From contig NZ_JAGQEE010000001.1 of NCBI RefSeq assembly GCF_018304945.1, forward strand, positions 868,001 through 932,000: a stretch of DNA of 64,000 nt, written 5' to 3'. Of the stretch, positions 36,882-46,205 are shown one piece after another. The position numbers were made by a program, and so were the translations under genes. This DNA comes from Collimonas humicola (GTDB taxonomy: Bacteria; Pseudomonadota; Gammaproteobacteria; Burkholderiales; Burkholderiaceae_D). Positions within the stretch are counted from its first letter, which is position 1, and the number at the start of each line of letters is the position of its first letter. Under the pieces are notes generated by a model. That model was not told the origin of the DNA. It did not search any database and saw only the letters and a program-made list of their open reading frames with translations.

Positions 36882-38423
36882 TCAGGCGTGCCTGGCGGGC
36901 GGCGCCAATTCGGCGAATTTGCGCCAGATCCGTCGGATTTTCGAGGTGCGCAGCCTGGCGCCCTCGTCCAGCAGGCTCAGCGCCAGATCGCAGTGCGGCT
37001 CCAGCTCCGGGCGCTGTTCGGCGATCTGTTGCAGCAGGCTGCCGGCGACATTGCGGTCATTCGAAACGCCTAACAGGTCTTGCAGCTCGCTCAGGGCTTG
37101 CACATAGGGGCGCATGCGCTTGAACGGAAAATACGATTCGAAGAACTCTGCCGCATAGCGCACCTTCTTCGCGGCGATCCTGAGCCGATGCCGCTTTGCC
37201 GGCCCCTGGCGCTTGATGCCCTTGGCCCGTTCCAGCAGCTTCTTTTGCAGCTTGAGCAGTTTGCTGCGCGCAAATTTTTTCAGCGGCATCGACAATGCGG
37301 CAATCTGCTCGGCGCCTTGCTGCTGGCGCCAGCGCCGCCCCTCCAGCCAGCTTCCCAACGACAGCAGTAATCTTGCATATGCACGGGAAGCGAGCGCATT
37401 TGCGGCCGCATGTCGGTGTTTGCCTGCGACGCCGGCAGTGTGCTGCCGCAAATGCTCCAGTTGCGGCTCATGCGGCCGGCGCCGGGCAGCGTCGTTCAGG
37501 GTAGATGCCGCCAGCACCTCCCAGTCGCGCGCCGGCCCCAGCACGCCGGCCAGCCAGCGCAGCTGCACGGCGATCTCCGGCGGCGCCTGGATGAATTTCT
37601 TGAACAGGCTCAGCGTCGCGCGCAGGCGCCGCAACCCTACCCGCATCTGGTGCAGGTGCTCCGGATCGCTGCCATGCATCACGCCGTCTTCATTGCCCTG
37701 TATCTGCGCCAGGCAGTTATGCATCAGCACCTGGAAGCCCTGCTCCAGCGTCAATGCCGGCGACAGGCTGAGCGGCAGCGCCTTCACCGCTTCCGGCGTT
37801 TGCGGCGAATGCAAGCCGTAGCCGCGCTCGGCCTTGCTGACATTGGCGGCGCGCAGCGGCAGGCTGTTCTGCAGTTCAAGGGCGACATCGAACAGGCTGG
37901 CCGAATCGCCGGATTTCAGTTCCAGCTCGATCTCGCTGATTGGGATTGTTTTATCGCCATGGATCACTTCCCCCTGGTCCAGCGCCAGTTCGATTTCAGC
38001 GCCGGATGGCAGGCGCAGCAGCCAGATGGTGCGCCGGAACTGCGTCGTAAAAATCGGCTGCAGGCGCTCCGCCAGGGCCGGCGCTGACATCAGCCTGGCC
38101 ACCGCCGATCCGGCTTCGATGAGTCCAAGCAAAGCCGGCAGGTCGGGCTTGGCGCCGCTCACTTCCGACTCCCACTCGGGGCGCTGATGCAGGCCGGCTG
38201 CCACCCGGCCACCGCTTTTGCAAGTCTGTATCAGGCGTCGCCCCACCTGGCGTATGCGCAAGGCCGTGTGGTTCTGCTTGAGGTACAGCTCAGGGGTATC
38301 GAAGTAAATACTGTTCAGCTGCCGCGATTGCGGCTTGTCCAGCGCATGTTTTTTTAATAATGGGTGGCGTCGGAAACGATTTACATCGACCGGATCCAGC
38401 AACAGTTTTAATTCGATTTCCAT
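36882..38423 (-). CDS. CYTH and CHAD domain protein (inorganic triphosphatase-like)
   Basis: 513 aa. The CYTH domain (~1-200) opens with EIELKLLL, the ExExK signature of the triphosphate tunnel fold, and carries further basic and acidic strands. The CHAD domain (~230-500) is helical with conserved His and basic residues (MHGSDPEHLHQMRVGLRRLR, RLRIAAKKVRYAAEFFE) and is thought to bind polyphosphate. E. coli YgiF has the same architecture and is a triphosphatase. ATG 38421-38423 (MEIELK) has GGA upstream; an in-frame TTG nine bases earlier is less likely. Confidence 0.9.
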   Translation of the reverse strand: MEIELKLLLDPVDVNRFRRHPLLKKHALDKPQSRQLNSIYFDTPELYLKQNHTALRIRQVGRRLIQTCKSGGRVAAGLHQRPEWESEVSGAKPDLPALLGLIEAGSAVARLMSAPALAERLQPIFTTQFRRTIWLLRLPSGAEIELALDQGEVIHGDKTIPISEIELELKSGDSASLFDVALELQNSLPLRAANVSKAERGYGLHSPQTPEAVKALPLSLSPALTLEQGFQVLMHNCLAQIQGNEDGVMHGSDPEHLHQMRVGLRRLRATLSLFKKFIQAPPEIAVQLRWLAGVLGPARDWEVLAASTLNDAARRRPHEPQLEHLRQHTAGVAGKHRHAAANALASRAYARLLLSLGSWLEGRRWRQQQGAEQIAALSMPLKKFARSKLLKLQKKLLERAKGIKRQGPAKRHRLRIAAKKVRYAAEFFESYFPFKRMRPYVQALSELQDLLGVSNDRNVAGSLLQQIAEQRPELEPHCDLALSLLDEGARLRTSKIRRIWRKFAELAPPARHA

Positions 38424-39032
38424 GTTTTCCAATGTTAAACAAAATTGTGGGCAGCGGCAAAGCTACCCGGCGGCACGATCGCGACCGTCACGCCATATGC
38501 ACAGTATATGCAGCCTTAGCGGGCTTGCGTCGGCATTTTTACTGTAAGAAATACAAGCAATCACTGCAGTATTGGACAATTCTCCATTTTACATTCATGG
38601 CATACAAGCAATAAAAGATTTTTTGCTTACATTTCTATCCATCAATCTATATTTTCTTTTATTTATCATTAAATTCTTCCATAAACACGTCTTCAGCAGT
38701 CAAAATCACTTGACAATCATTGCCAAAAAGAAATTTATTTATCACATTTTCCGGGAAAATAGTGATCCGCGGAAAATAAAACAACGAAAAACAGTCGTAA
38801 AAAGTTAAATATTTCATGCGTGTTACATCTGCTCGCAACTTGATACAGAATGAAATGGCGATGACCGAAACCGTTGCAAAACGCGGGTCAGCGTTTGTCG
38901 CTTGGACGTACACAGCCCACTCCGACAATGCACAACGAAACATGCTCTACGGCGAATTTACCGAATTGGCCGTAACGAAAGCATGAAGCGAAATTGATCA
39001 TTTCCTTATAAACAAAGTGGAGAGCTTTTCAG
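38424..39032. other. 609-bp AT-rich non-coding stretch upstream of the TonB receptor
   Basis: Much more AT-rich than its surroundings, especially 38560-38810, with no convincing gene. A 56-codon frame (38816-38986, + strand) is free of stops and ends ELAVTKA but lacks a ribosome site; a 94-codon frame on the other strand also lacks one. The last 45 bases form the leader of the receptor gene (GGAGAG before the ATG). A promoter or remnant of transferred DNA is possible. Confidence 0.5.
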
Positions 39033-41717
39033 ATGAAGAAGAAGTTTTTGGCATCGGCAATTGCTGCAATTTGCCTCGCTCACAACCCCCTCGCCTTCGG
39101 CGCAGATCAAACCGCCCCTTCCCCCGACAGCCTTGAACGCATCACGATTACCGGCTCAAATATCTCCCGCATCAACAAAGAAGGGCCAACCGCGGTCGAA
39201 GTGATCAAACGGGAGGAAATCGAAAAATCGGGCGCCAGCACTGTCCTCGAACTATTGAGCAAGCTGCCTTCGGTGTCGGTCGGTCTCGACGGCAACAGCA
39301 GCACCTCCTTCGCCCAGGGCGCCGCCTCGGTCGGCTTGCGTGGACTCGATGCAAAATACACCTTGATCCTGCTGAACGGCCGCCGCCTGGCGAACTACGG
39401 GTTTGCCGACGGTGCTGAAAACTCTTTCGTCGACTTGAACAACCTGCCGCTGGCCGCGATTGAATCGGTTGAAATCCTGCGCGACGGCGCTTCCGCGATC
39501 TACGGATCCGATGCAGTGGCCGGCGTGATCAACTTCAAGACCAAAAGAAACTATCAAGGTGTTGAAGGCACGGCCAATCTCGGCACCAATCAAAAAGGCG
39601 ACGGCGGCACTGCCAGCGCCAGCGTCACAGCCGGTTGGGGCGATCTCGACAAGGATGGCCAGAACCTGTTGCTGACGGTCGACGTGTTCCGCCGCAATCC
39701 TTTGCTGAGCGATAAGCACGACGCCACCGCCAACCGCGATTTCAGCCGCTTTGGCGGCAGCGACAAGCGCAGCATCGATCGCTACCTGGGCAGCCTCAAC
39801 GACTATACAACCGGCGAACCTGGCTTCCCCATACCCGGCTGCCGCGGCACGATTGGCGTGAGCAGCGGCACCGGCGACACACGCTGCTTCAACAACCAGA
39901 CAGTGCAGCTGTCGCCAAAGATCTTGCGCGGCGGGATCTCTGCGATCTTTACAAAACGGCTCAGCGGCCAGGACGAACTGTTCGGCGAGGCCAGTTTCAA
40001 TCACAGTGAAACCAGCGTGCAATATGCTTTGCCGAGCTTTGATTCGCAATTCCTTGGCAAGACTGCCGGCTCCACCAATCCCGGCCTGGCCAACCTGCCG
40101 GGGCCAAGCCCGGACGGTTCCCTGCAGGGCTTCACGCCCGGCGATCAATTGCGCGTGTACCGCGCCATCTATGAAGCGCCGCCAACCGTCAACAAGATCA
40201 CCAGCGACACCATTCGCCTGGTAGGCGGATGGCGCGGCCAGATCGGCAACTGGGACAGCGAAGGCGCGATCAGCCTGAACCAGAACCGCCTCAAGGACGC
40301 TGCCTCCAATTCCGTCCTGAAAGACGTCTCGACGGTCTCCTTGCAAAACGGCCTGCTCGGCAAGGGCGGCTACGATCCGTTTGCCTACTGGAATCCAGCC
40401 AGCGTCGTCGATCCGATGCTGACCACCACCGAACGGGTAGCGGTCTCGCGCCTGGAAACCCTGGACTGGAAGATGGCCGCGCCGGAACTGTTTTCCTTTA
40501 ACGGCGCGCCGGTCGGTTTCGCCTGGGGCGCGCAAGCGAGCCACGAATCGATCGACGACCGCCCTGACCCGCTCAATGTCGCCGGCAATATCGTCAACGC
40601 CGGCGCTACCGCCAGCAATGCCAGCCGCTCGATCTATTCGCTCTACGGCGAATTCAATGTGCCATTGATGAAACAGGTAGAGATGCAGCTGGCTTTGCGC
40701 GGCGACCACTACAGCGACTTCGGCAGCTCCTTCAATCCGAAAATCGCGCTGGCATGGCGTCCGAGCAAGGAAATCCTGCTGCGAGGCTCCGCCACGACAT
40801 CGTTCAAGGCGCCGACCCTGCCGGAAATCAGCTCGACCACCGCCGGCTATGCCAATGGCATTGCGGACTGGGCCCGTTGCCGGCCACTCGGTTATACCGG
40901 TGCAAACTGCAGCTACAGCCCGCGCCAGTATTCGGTCGGCAATCCGGATCTGAAAGCTGAGAAAGCCAACAACTACTCGCTCGGCATGGTGCTGCAGCCG
41001 CTCAAAGGCTTGTCGGCATCGGTCGACTGGTATGCGATCAAGCAGCGCAACACGATCCAGGCGCTGGACCCGCAATACATCGTTGACAATGAAGACATCA
41101 TTCCGGGCTACGCCGCGCTGGTCGGACGCGATCCGCGCAATCCGGCGCTGGAAGCCAGGCATCCGGGCTTGACCAAGGGGCGCATCAACAGCGTCACTAC
41201 CCCTTACATCAATGTCGGCAAAACCGACATCCAGGGCTTGGACATCGACCTCTCCTACGAACTGGCGCTGGCGGGCTGGGGCAAGTTGAAGTTCCGCGAA
41301 GTCAACAACTACACGCTAAGCTACAAGCAGAGCATCACGCCGGGCACGGCGCCGCAAAGCCGGCTGGACTCCATCAATCATCCGCGCTGGAGCAACTCCT
41401 TCCGTACCGCCTATGAGTACGCCGGCACGGAACTTGCCCTGACGGCCCGGACCCAGGCCAGCACGCTCAACATCGATGATCCGACGCATACCCAGGATCC
41501 TGCCGTCACCAATGCCCGCATCGGTTCCTTTACCGTATGGGATTTGAACGTGAATACCAAGGTCAACCGCAACATGACCTTGAATTTCGGCGTCAACAAT
41601 GTGTTCGACAAGGGCCCGGTATATGCCAACACGGCGTATGCAGACAATTTCGTACAGAGCACCAATGACCTGGTCGGCCGCTATTTTTATGTGAACATGC
41701 GTTACGCGTTCAAATAA
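39033..41717 (+). CDS. TonB-dependent outer-membrane receptor
   Basis: 894 aa with a Sec signal peptide (~1-23, ending LAFGA). The plug domain (~35-165) shows LERITITGSNISRINKEGPT, VLELLSKLPSVSV, SVGLRGLDAKYTLILLNGRR and VEILRDGASAIYGSDAVAGV. A 22-strand barrel follows and ends in an aromatic FYVNMRYAFK, the usual outer-membrane insertion signal. Barrel loops with paired cysteines (PGCRGTI...RCF, WARCRPLGYTGANC) resemble the oligopeptide/carbohydrate-type TonB receptors of Xanthomonadales and Burkholderiales. No sigma/anti-sigma pair or transporter adjoins it, so the ligand is unknown. It uses TonB/proton-motive force. Confidence 0.95.
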   Translation: MKKKFLASAIAAICLAHNPLAFGADQTAPSPDSLERITITGSNISRINKEGPTAVEVIKREEIEKSGASTVLELLSKLPSVSVGLDGNSSTSFAQGAASVGLRGLDAKYTLILLNGRRLANYGFADGAENSFVDLNNLPLAAIESVEILRDGASAIYGSDAVAGVINFKTKRNYQGVEGTANLGTNQKGDGGTASASVTAGWGDLDKDGQNLLLTVDVFRRNPLLSDKHDATANRDFSRFGGSDKRSIDRYLGSLNDYTTGEPGFPIPGCRGTIGVSSGTGDTRCFNNQTVQLSPKILRGGISAIFTKRLSGQDELFGEASFNHSETSVQYALPSFDSQFLGKTAGSTNPGLANLPGPSPDGSLQGFTPGDQLRVYRAIYEAPPTVNKITSDTIRLVGGWRGQIGNWDSEGAISLNQNRLKDAASNSVLKDVSTVSLQNGLLGKGGYDPFAYWNPASVVDPMLTTTERVAVSRLETLDWKMAAPELFSFNGAPVGFAWGAQASHESIDDRPDPLNVAGNIVNAGATASNASRSIYSLYGEFNVPLMKQVEMQLALRGDHYSDFGSSFNPKIALAWRPSKEILLRGSATTSFKAPTLPEISSTTAGYANGIADWARCRPLGYTGANCSYSPRQYSVGNPDLKAEKANNYSLGMVLQPLKGLSASVDWYAIKQRNTIQALDPQYIVDNEDIIPGYAALVGRDPRNPALEARHPGLTKGRINSVTTPYINVGKTDIQGLDIDLSYELALAGWGKLKFREVNNYTLSYKQSITPGTAPQSRLDSINHPRWSNSFRTAYEYAGTELALTARTQASTLNIDDPTHTQDPAVTNARIGSFTVWDLNVNTKVNRNMTLNFGVNNVFDKGPVYANTAYADNFVQSTNDLVGRYFYVNMRYAFK

Positions 41718-41777
41718 GCGGTGGTTTTGCGCCCGACCCAAGCTTAAGGTTCGGGCGGATATTCTTCAGATCGCCAG

Positions 41778-41809
41778 CGGGCGGGCATGTCATGCGGCAT
41801 GCCCGCCCG
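41778..41809. terminator. Strong 12-bp hairpin downstream of the TonB receptor
   Basis: CGGGCGGGCATG (41778-41789) pairs perfectly with 41798-41809 around an 8-base loop, followed by TTCATTT. It lies 60 bp after the receptor stop and 8 bp beyond the end of the catalase remnant on the other strand, so it could end transcripts from both sides. A weaker imperfect hairpin precedes it near 41727-41754. Confidence 0.65.
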
Positions 41810-41817
41810 TTCATTTG

Positions 41818-42060
41818 TCAGAGCGTGCTCCGACTGCCATCGAGATTGCCGGTGTCCGGCACCTTGTTAAGGGTCATGGCGCCGATCCTGGTTTCGGCGA
41901 TGTCGGGCCAGATCTTGGTGGCATGCTCGCCATTGCCATCCATCATGCGGCATGAGGCAGGAATGCCGAGGTTGGACTAGACCCGGATCAGCATATCCTT
42001 GCTTTTCGGCTGATGGCTGAAGAAGTTGAAGAAGCGGTTGGGATCCTGCGCATTGGTGAC
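41818..42060 (-). pseudogene. Decayed catalase fragment
   Basis: Read on the minus strand from 42060, one frame gives QDPNRFFNFFSHQPKSKDML, then a TAG stop at 41977-41979, then SNLGIPASCRMMDGNGEHAT and KIWPDIAETRIGAMTLNK, ending TGA 41818-41820. The first two blocks match the catalase stretch DPxRxFDFFSHxPE and GIPASYRxMDGxGVHxY; the last resembles the later T-K-x-WP...xGxMxLNxxP stretch, so an internal deletion joins them. The N-terminal half including the catalytic His is absent. A nonsense codon, the deletion and truncation mark it as a pseudogene. It lies in the 388-bp gap 41718-42105. Confidence 0.7.
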
Positions 42061-42105
42061 CGGCGAAGGCTACAATTAAGCTGTCCCCTGCAAAAACCGC
42101 AATCA

Positions 42106-42861
42106 ATGCCTATTCCCTATCTGAGAAAGCTGACCGGCAAGGACCGCAGCCAGCGAGCAAATCGCCACCTGGCATGTTTCCTGTCCTTTATCGCGGGCGC
42201 GATCAATGCCGGCGGCTTTCTGGCGGTTGGGCAATACACCTCTCACATGTCCGGCATCGTCTCATCGATGGCGGATAACCTGGCGCTCGGATCTGTCGGC
42301 CTGATGCTGGCAGGCCTGGCTTGCCTGCTGGCGTTCCTGGCCGGGGCGATGACATCGGCGCTGCTGATCAACTGGGGCCGGCGCCAGGAGCTGCAGGCGG
42401 AATATGCGCTGCCACTGATGCTGGAAGCGGTTTTGCTACTGCTGTTCGGGCTGCTGGGCGGCAACCTGGAGGGGCATAAATGGCTGTTCGTGCCGATCAC
42501 GGTCATCCTGCTGTGCTACATCATGGGCTTGCAGAACGCCATCATCACCAAGATTTCCAAGGCGGAAATCCGCACCACCCACATTACCGGGATGGTGACC
42601 GACATCGGCATCGAGCTTGGCAAGCTGGTCTATTGGAACAAGCTCAAGCCACACCAGAGCCGGCAAGACGTGCTCGGAGACCGCGACAAACTGCGGCTGC
42701 TGGCGACGCTGGTGACCCTGTTTTTCAGCGGCGGCCTGATCGGGGCCATGGGCTTCAAGCATGTCGGCTTCATTGCGACCGCACCGCTGGCCGCCACCTT
42801 GATGTGCCTGGCCATCGTTCCCATTTTCGATGATTTCCTGAATTTCCGGCGCAAGACATGA
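42106..42861 (+). CDS. DUF1275 (YoaK-like) membrane protein
   Basis: 251 aa with about six membrane helices. ACFLSFIAGAINAGGFLAVG and YTSHMSGIVSSMADNLALG at the N-terminus are the hallmark of the DUF1275/YoaK family, and GLQNAIITKISKAEIRTTHI lies in the middle. Predicted inner-membrane protein of unknown function. ATG 42106 gives the family N-terminus; the frame upstream to 42013 runs through the catalase remnant and is not used. Confidence 0.88.
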   Translation: MPIPYLRKLTGKDRSQRANRHLACFLSFIAGAINAGGFLAVGQYTSHMSGIVSSMADNLALGSVGLMLAGLACLLAFLAGAMTSALLINWGRRQELQAEYALPLMLEAVLLLLFGLLGGNLEGHKWLFVPITVILLCYIMGLQNAIITKISKAEIRTTHITGMVTDIGIELGKLVYWNKLKPHQSRQDVLGDRDKLRLLATLVTLFFSGGLIGAMGFKHVGFIATAPLAATLMCLAIVPIFDDFLNFRRKT

Positions 42862-42927
42862 CGCCGCTTGGCTGGTGCGGCTGCGTCAGCCAAACGGAAC
42901 ATTTCAGGGCAAACGGATTTATCTGGG

Positions 42928-44604
42928 CTAGGCCAGGTTCAAGGTATTGGTCAAGTCTCCCAGCGGCGCTTGCCGGTTCTGCAGGAAGGCCGCATCGCGC
43001 GCCACCAGCGCATCGAGCTTGCGCAAGCCATACAGGCGCGTAATGAAACGCATGATCGAAGTCGTGTCGTACACGGTGTGATCGACGAAACCCTTCCTGG
43101 CGTAAGGCGAAATGACGGTCGCTGGAATCCGCGAGCCCGGCCCCCAGCGATCGCCCTTGGGCGGCGCCACGTGGTCCCACCAGCCGCCGTTTTCATCGTG
43201 CGTGACGATCACCATCATGTTTTGCCATTGCGGCCCGCGCTGCAGATGGGCGATGACATTGGCGATATGGCGGTCGCCGGATTCGATGTCGGCATAGCCG
43301 GCGTGCAGGTTGAGATTGCCCTGCGGCTTGTAAAAGCTGACCTGAGGCAAGCGCCCGGCGTCGACATCCGCCAGGAATTTATTGGTGGCGGGATCGTCGC
43401 CCAGGCCGGCGTCCTTCAGATGCGTCTCGCGCGCCGCTGTTCCCGGGGCGAAGCTTTTGAAGTAGTTGAACGGCTGGTGATGGTACTGGAAATTCGGCAC
43501 CGCATCGTCGTTGGCCTTGCCGTCCAGCGCCGCCTGCCACGCGCCGGAGTACCAGCTCCAGCTGACGTTTTTTTCCGACAGGCGGTCGCCGATGGTGGGA
43601 TAGGTCTGCGGCGGCAGCACCATCGGATCGCTGGCGTCGGCATAGGCGGCGTCGCCGTCCTTGGCCGGCTTGACGAAGCTCGGCTGGTACGGCGGCGCCA
43701 TGGTGTTCACCGCGTAGCCGTCCGGCGTGATGGCGCGGTCGCGCAGGAATTTGGGTGGGCCGTCCATGGCCGAAGCCGGGTTCTTGTCATCCAGTTTCAG
43801 GCGCGTGCCCTTGGGATCGTCGCCCTCTACCGTCGATACATTATGGCGCGCCGGACTGTTGTGCACATCCGGATAGAACGGGGTCTGTCCGGAAATCAGG
43901 AAAATATGGTTGAGGTAGGAACCGCCGAAGGCCGACATGAAAAAATTGTCGCACAAGGTGTATTGCTCGGCCAGTTGCCACAGGCGCAGCTTGCTGGCGG
44001 TTTCGCCGTAGTGGCCCATGGTCAGGCCGCCGGAATCGGCCCAGGCGACGAACTGGTCGTTCTTGCCGCCGTTGATCTGCATCTGATTCTGGTAAAACCT
44101 GTGCCACAGGTCGCGCGTGATGACGCCTTGCGGCAGGGGCTTGCCCTGCGCATCGCTCAGCTTGAAAGGCGCATTCGGCAGGCCGCTGATCTGCTCTTCC
44201 GTAATGACATAGCGCCGGCCGTCTACCTGCTGCGCCTGCGGCACCAGTCCGCCCCAGATCTTCGGCAGTTGCGGCAGCGGCGTCTTGCCGTCGCGGTCCA
44301 GCTGCGTGTAGCGTCCTTGCATGGCTTGCGCCAAGGGTTTCTGCACACCCGGGAAATCACCGTACAGGTTATTGAAGCTGCGGTTCTCGGCATAGATCAC
44401 CACGACGTGCCTGATCGCCGACTGCAGCTTCTGGTCCAGCAATTTTTCCTGGCTGGCGTCGGCCACCTGCTGGCTGCCGTCGCTGGCGCAATCGGCCAAG
44501 GCCAGGGTGGCGCCGGCTGCGACTACGCTACCGAGAAAACGGCGGCGCGTAAATCCGCCTGGTTCATCTTCCGTGGTCAAATCAGGTTTGTCGTTTTCAT
44601 TCAT
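42928..44604 (-). CDS. AcpA-like acid phosphatase / phosphoesterase, Tat-exported
   Basis: 558-aa phosphoesterase of the AcpA/phospholipase C family. The N-terminus has a twin-arginine signal, TRRRFLGSVVAAGATLALAD. The core opens IRHVVVIYAENRSFNNLYGD, carrying the metal-binding Glu/Asn of the family, and later VTHDENGGWWDHVAPP and RIPATVISPYARKGFVDHT. Francisella AcpA is a broad acid phosphatase with this domain; related proteins cleave phospholipids. Predicted periplasmic or secreted. Stand-alone gene; substrate uncertain. Confidence 0.9.
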   Translation of the reverse strand: MNENDKPDLTTEDEPGGFTRRRFLGSVVAAGATLALADCASDGSQQVADASQEKLLDQKLQSAIRHVVVIYAENRSFNNLYGDFPGVQKPLAQAMQGRYTQLDRDGKTPLPQLPKIWGGLVPQAQQVDGRRYVITEEQISGLPNAPFKLSDAQGKPLPQGVITRDLWHRFYQNQMQINGGKNDQFVAWADSGGLTMGHYGETASKLRLWQLAEQYTLCDNFFMSAFGGSYLNHIFLISGQTPFYPDVHNSPARHNVSTVEGDDPKGTRLKLDDKNPASAMDGPPKFLRDRAITPDGYAVNTMAPPYQPSFVKPAKDGDAAYADASDPMVLPPQTYPTIGDRLSEKNVSWSWYSGAWQAALDGKANDDAVPNFQYHHQPFNYFKSFAPGTAARETHLKDAGLGDDPATNKFLADVDAGRLPQVSFYKPQGNLNLHAGYADIESGDRHIANVIAHLQRGPQWQNMMVIVTHDENGGWWDHVAPPKGDRWGPGSRIPATVISPYARKGFVDHTVYDTTSIMRFITRLYGLRKLDALVARDAAFLQNRQAPLGDLTNTLNLA

Positions 44605-44703
44605 GGATGGGTTTCACAGTTCTTGATGGAGATATTGAAAGCCGGCCCGCCGCGGCGCTGAAGGCGCGCCCGGCGGTCAGGGCCGGGGAAGATTGCATTG
44701 GAT

Positions 44704-46068
44704 TTATTGCGCTTCCGGCAGCGGCGTGCGCAAGGTCACGAACTCTTCCGCCGAGGTCGGATGGATGCCGATAGTGTCGTCGAACACGCGCTTGGTAGCG
44801 CCAGCACGCAAAGCCACCGCAATGCCCTGGATGATTTCGCCGGCATCCGGGCCGACCATGTGGCAGCCGAGCACCTTGTCGCTGTCGGCATCGACCACCA
44901 GTTTCATCATGGTCTTTTCATGATAGTCGCCCAGGCTCAGCTTCATCGGCCGGAAGCGCGCTTCGAACAGCTTGATCTTGTGGCCGGCGCTGCGCGCTTC
45001 CTGTTCCGTCAGGCCGACCGTGGCGATATTCGGCAGGCTGAACACCGCTGTCGGGATCAGCTTGTAATCGACCGGCCGATATTCCTCCGGGCGGAACAAG
45101 CGGCGCGCCACCGCCATGCCTTCGGCCAGCGCCACCGGCGTCAGCTGCACCTTGCCGATCACGTCGCCCAGGGCCAGGATCGACGGCGCGGAGCTGCGGT
45201 ATTCGCTGTCGACCTTGATGAAGCCTTTGTCATCCAACGCCACATCGACGTTTTCCAGGCCCAGGTTGTCCAGCATCGGACGCCGCCCGGTGGCGTAGAA
45301 CACACAGTCGGTTTCCAGCACGCGCTGGTCCTTCAGCGTTACCTTCAGGCTGCCGTCAGTCTGCCTGTCGATGCGCGCAATGTCGGCATTGAACTGCAGG
45401 CCCAGGCCCTTTTTCTCGAACTCCTGTTTCAGATGCAGACGCACGCCCTGGTCGAAGCCGCGCAAGAACAGGTCGCCGCGGTACAGCAGGCTGGTCTCGG
45501 CGCCGAGGCCATGGAAAATCGAGGCGAACTCGACTGCGATATAGCCGCCGCCGATGACCAGCACGCGGCGCGGCAGCTCTTTCAGGAAGAAAGCTTCGTT
45601 GGACGTGATCGCGTGTTCCTTGCCGGGAATCTCAGGCACCTGCGGCCAGCCGCCGGTGGCGATCAAAATGTTGGCGGCGCTGATGCGTTGGCCGTTGATT
45701 TCCACCGTGTGCGCATCCACCAGCCTGGCGTGGCCTTCATGCAGGGCGACGCCGCTGTTCAGCAGGAGGCCGCGATAGACTTCGTTGAGACGATGGATTT
45801 CGCGGTTCTTGTTGGCGATCAGGGTAGCCCAGTCGAACTGCGGCTTGCCGGCGGTCCAGCCGAAACTGGAGGCGACGTCAAAATCCTCGCTGAAATGGGC
45901 GCCGTACACCAGGAATTTCTTTGGCACGCAGCCGACATTGACGCAGGTGCCGCCCAGGTAGCGGCTTTCCGCCACGGCGACGCGGGCGCCGAAACCGGCG
46001 GCAAAACGGGCGGCGCGCACACCGCCGGAGCCTGCTCCAATTACGAACAGATCGACATCGAAAGACAT
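44704..46068 (-). CDS. gor: Glutathione-disulfide reductase
   Basis: 454-aa pyridine-nucleotide disulfide oxidoreductase. FAD site [20 protein letters not shown], redox-active pair in [25 protein letters not shown]-side [19 protein letters not shown], and C-terminal catalytic His in [16 protein letters not shown]. The short NVGCVPKK spacing and HPTSAEE are glutathione-reductase traits. I choose ATG 46066-46068 because AGGAGA is six bases upstream; the ATG six bases earlier touches that site. Cytoplasmic; reduces GSSG with NADPH. Confidence 0.94.
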   Translation of the reverse strand: MSFDVDLFVIGAGSGGVRAARFAAGFGARVAVAESRYLGGTCVNVGCVPKKFLVYGAHFSEDFDVASSFGWTAGKPQFDWATLIANKNREIHRLNEVYRGLLLNSGVALHEGHARLVDAHTVEINGQRISAANILIATGGWPQVPEIPGKEHAITSNEAFFLKELPRRVLVIGGGYIAVEFASIFHGLGAETSLLYRGDLFLRGFDQGVRLHLKQEFEKKGLGLQFNADIARIDRQTDGSLKVTLKDQRVLETDCVFYATGRRPMLDNLGLENVDVALDDKGFIKVDSEYRSSAPSILALGDVIGKVQLTPVALAEGMAVARRLFRPEEYRPVDYKLIPTAVFSLPNIATVGLTEQEARSAGHKIKLFEARFRPMKLSLGDYHEKTMMKLVVDADSDKVLGCHMVGPDAGEIIQGIAVALRAGATKRVFDDTIGIHPTSAEEFVTLRTPLPEAQ

Positions 46069-46205
46069 TGGCATTCTCCTAGAACCAACTATTACTGAGC
46101 AAAAACGGCGAACAACGACGGACAGCGATGGACAACAATGGGCAGCCGCCAGATCTTACGCCATAGCGCGATGACGAGTGAAGCCCGCAGTATGAATCAA
46201 TCAAA

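Noticed and set aside
38659..38943. 94-codon frame on the - strand
   Set aside because: No ribosome site, AT-rich random-looking composition, no homology recognised.
39252..41162. 636-codon open frame on the - strand
   Set aside because: Antisense of the TonB-dependent receptor; no family features.
41867..42106. 79-codon frame on the - strand
   Set aside because: Runs in a different frame through the catalase remnant; the catalase-like blocks lie in the neighbouring frame.
42868..44661. 597-codon open frame on the + strand
   Set aside because: Antisense of the AcpA-like gene, which has a Tat signal and catalytic motifs.
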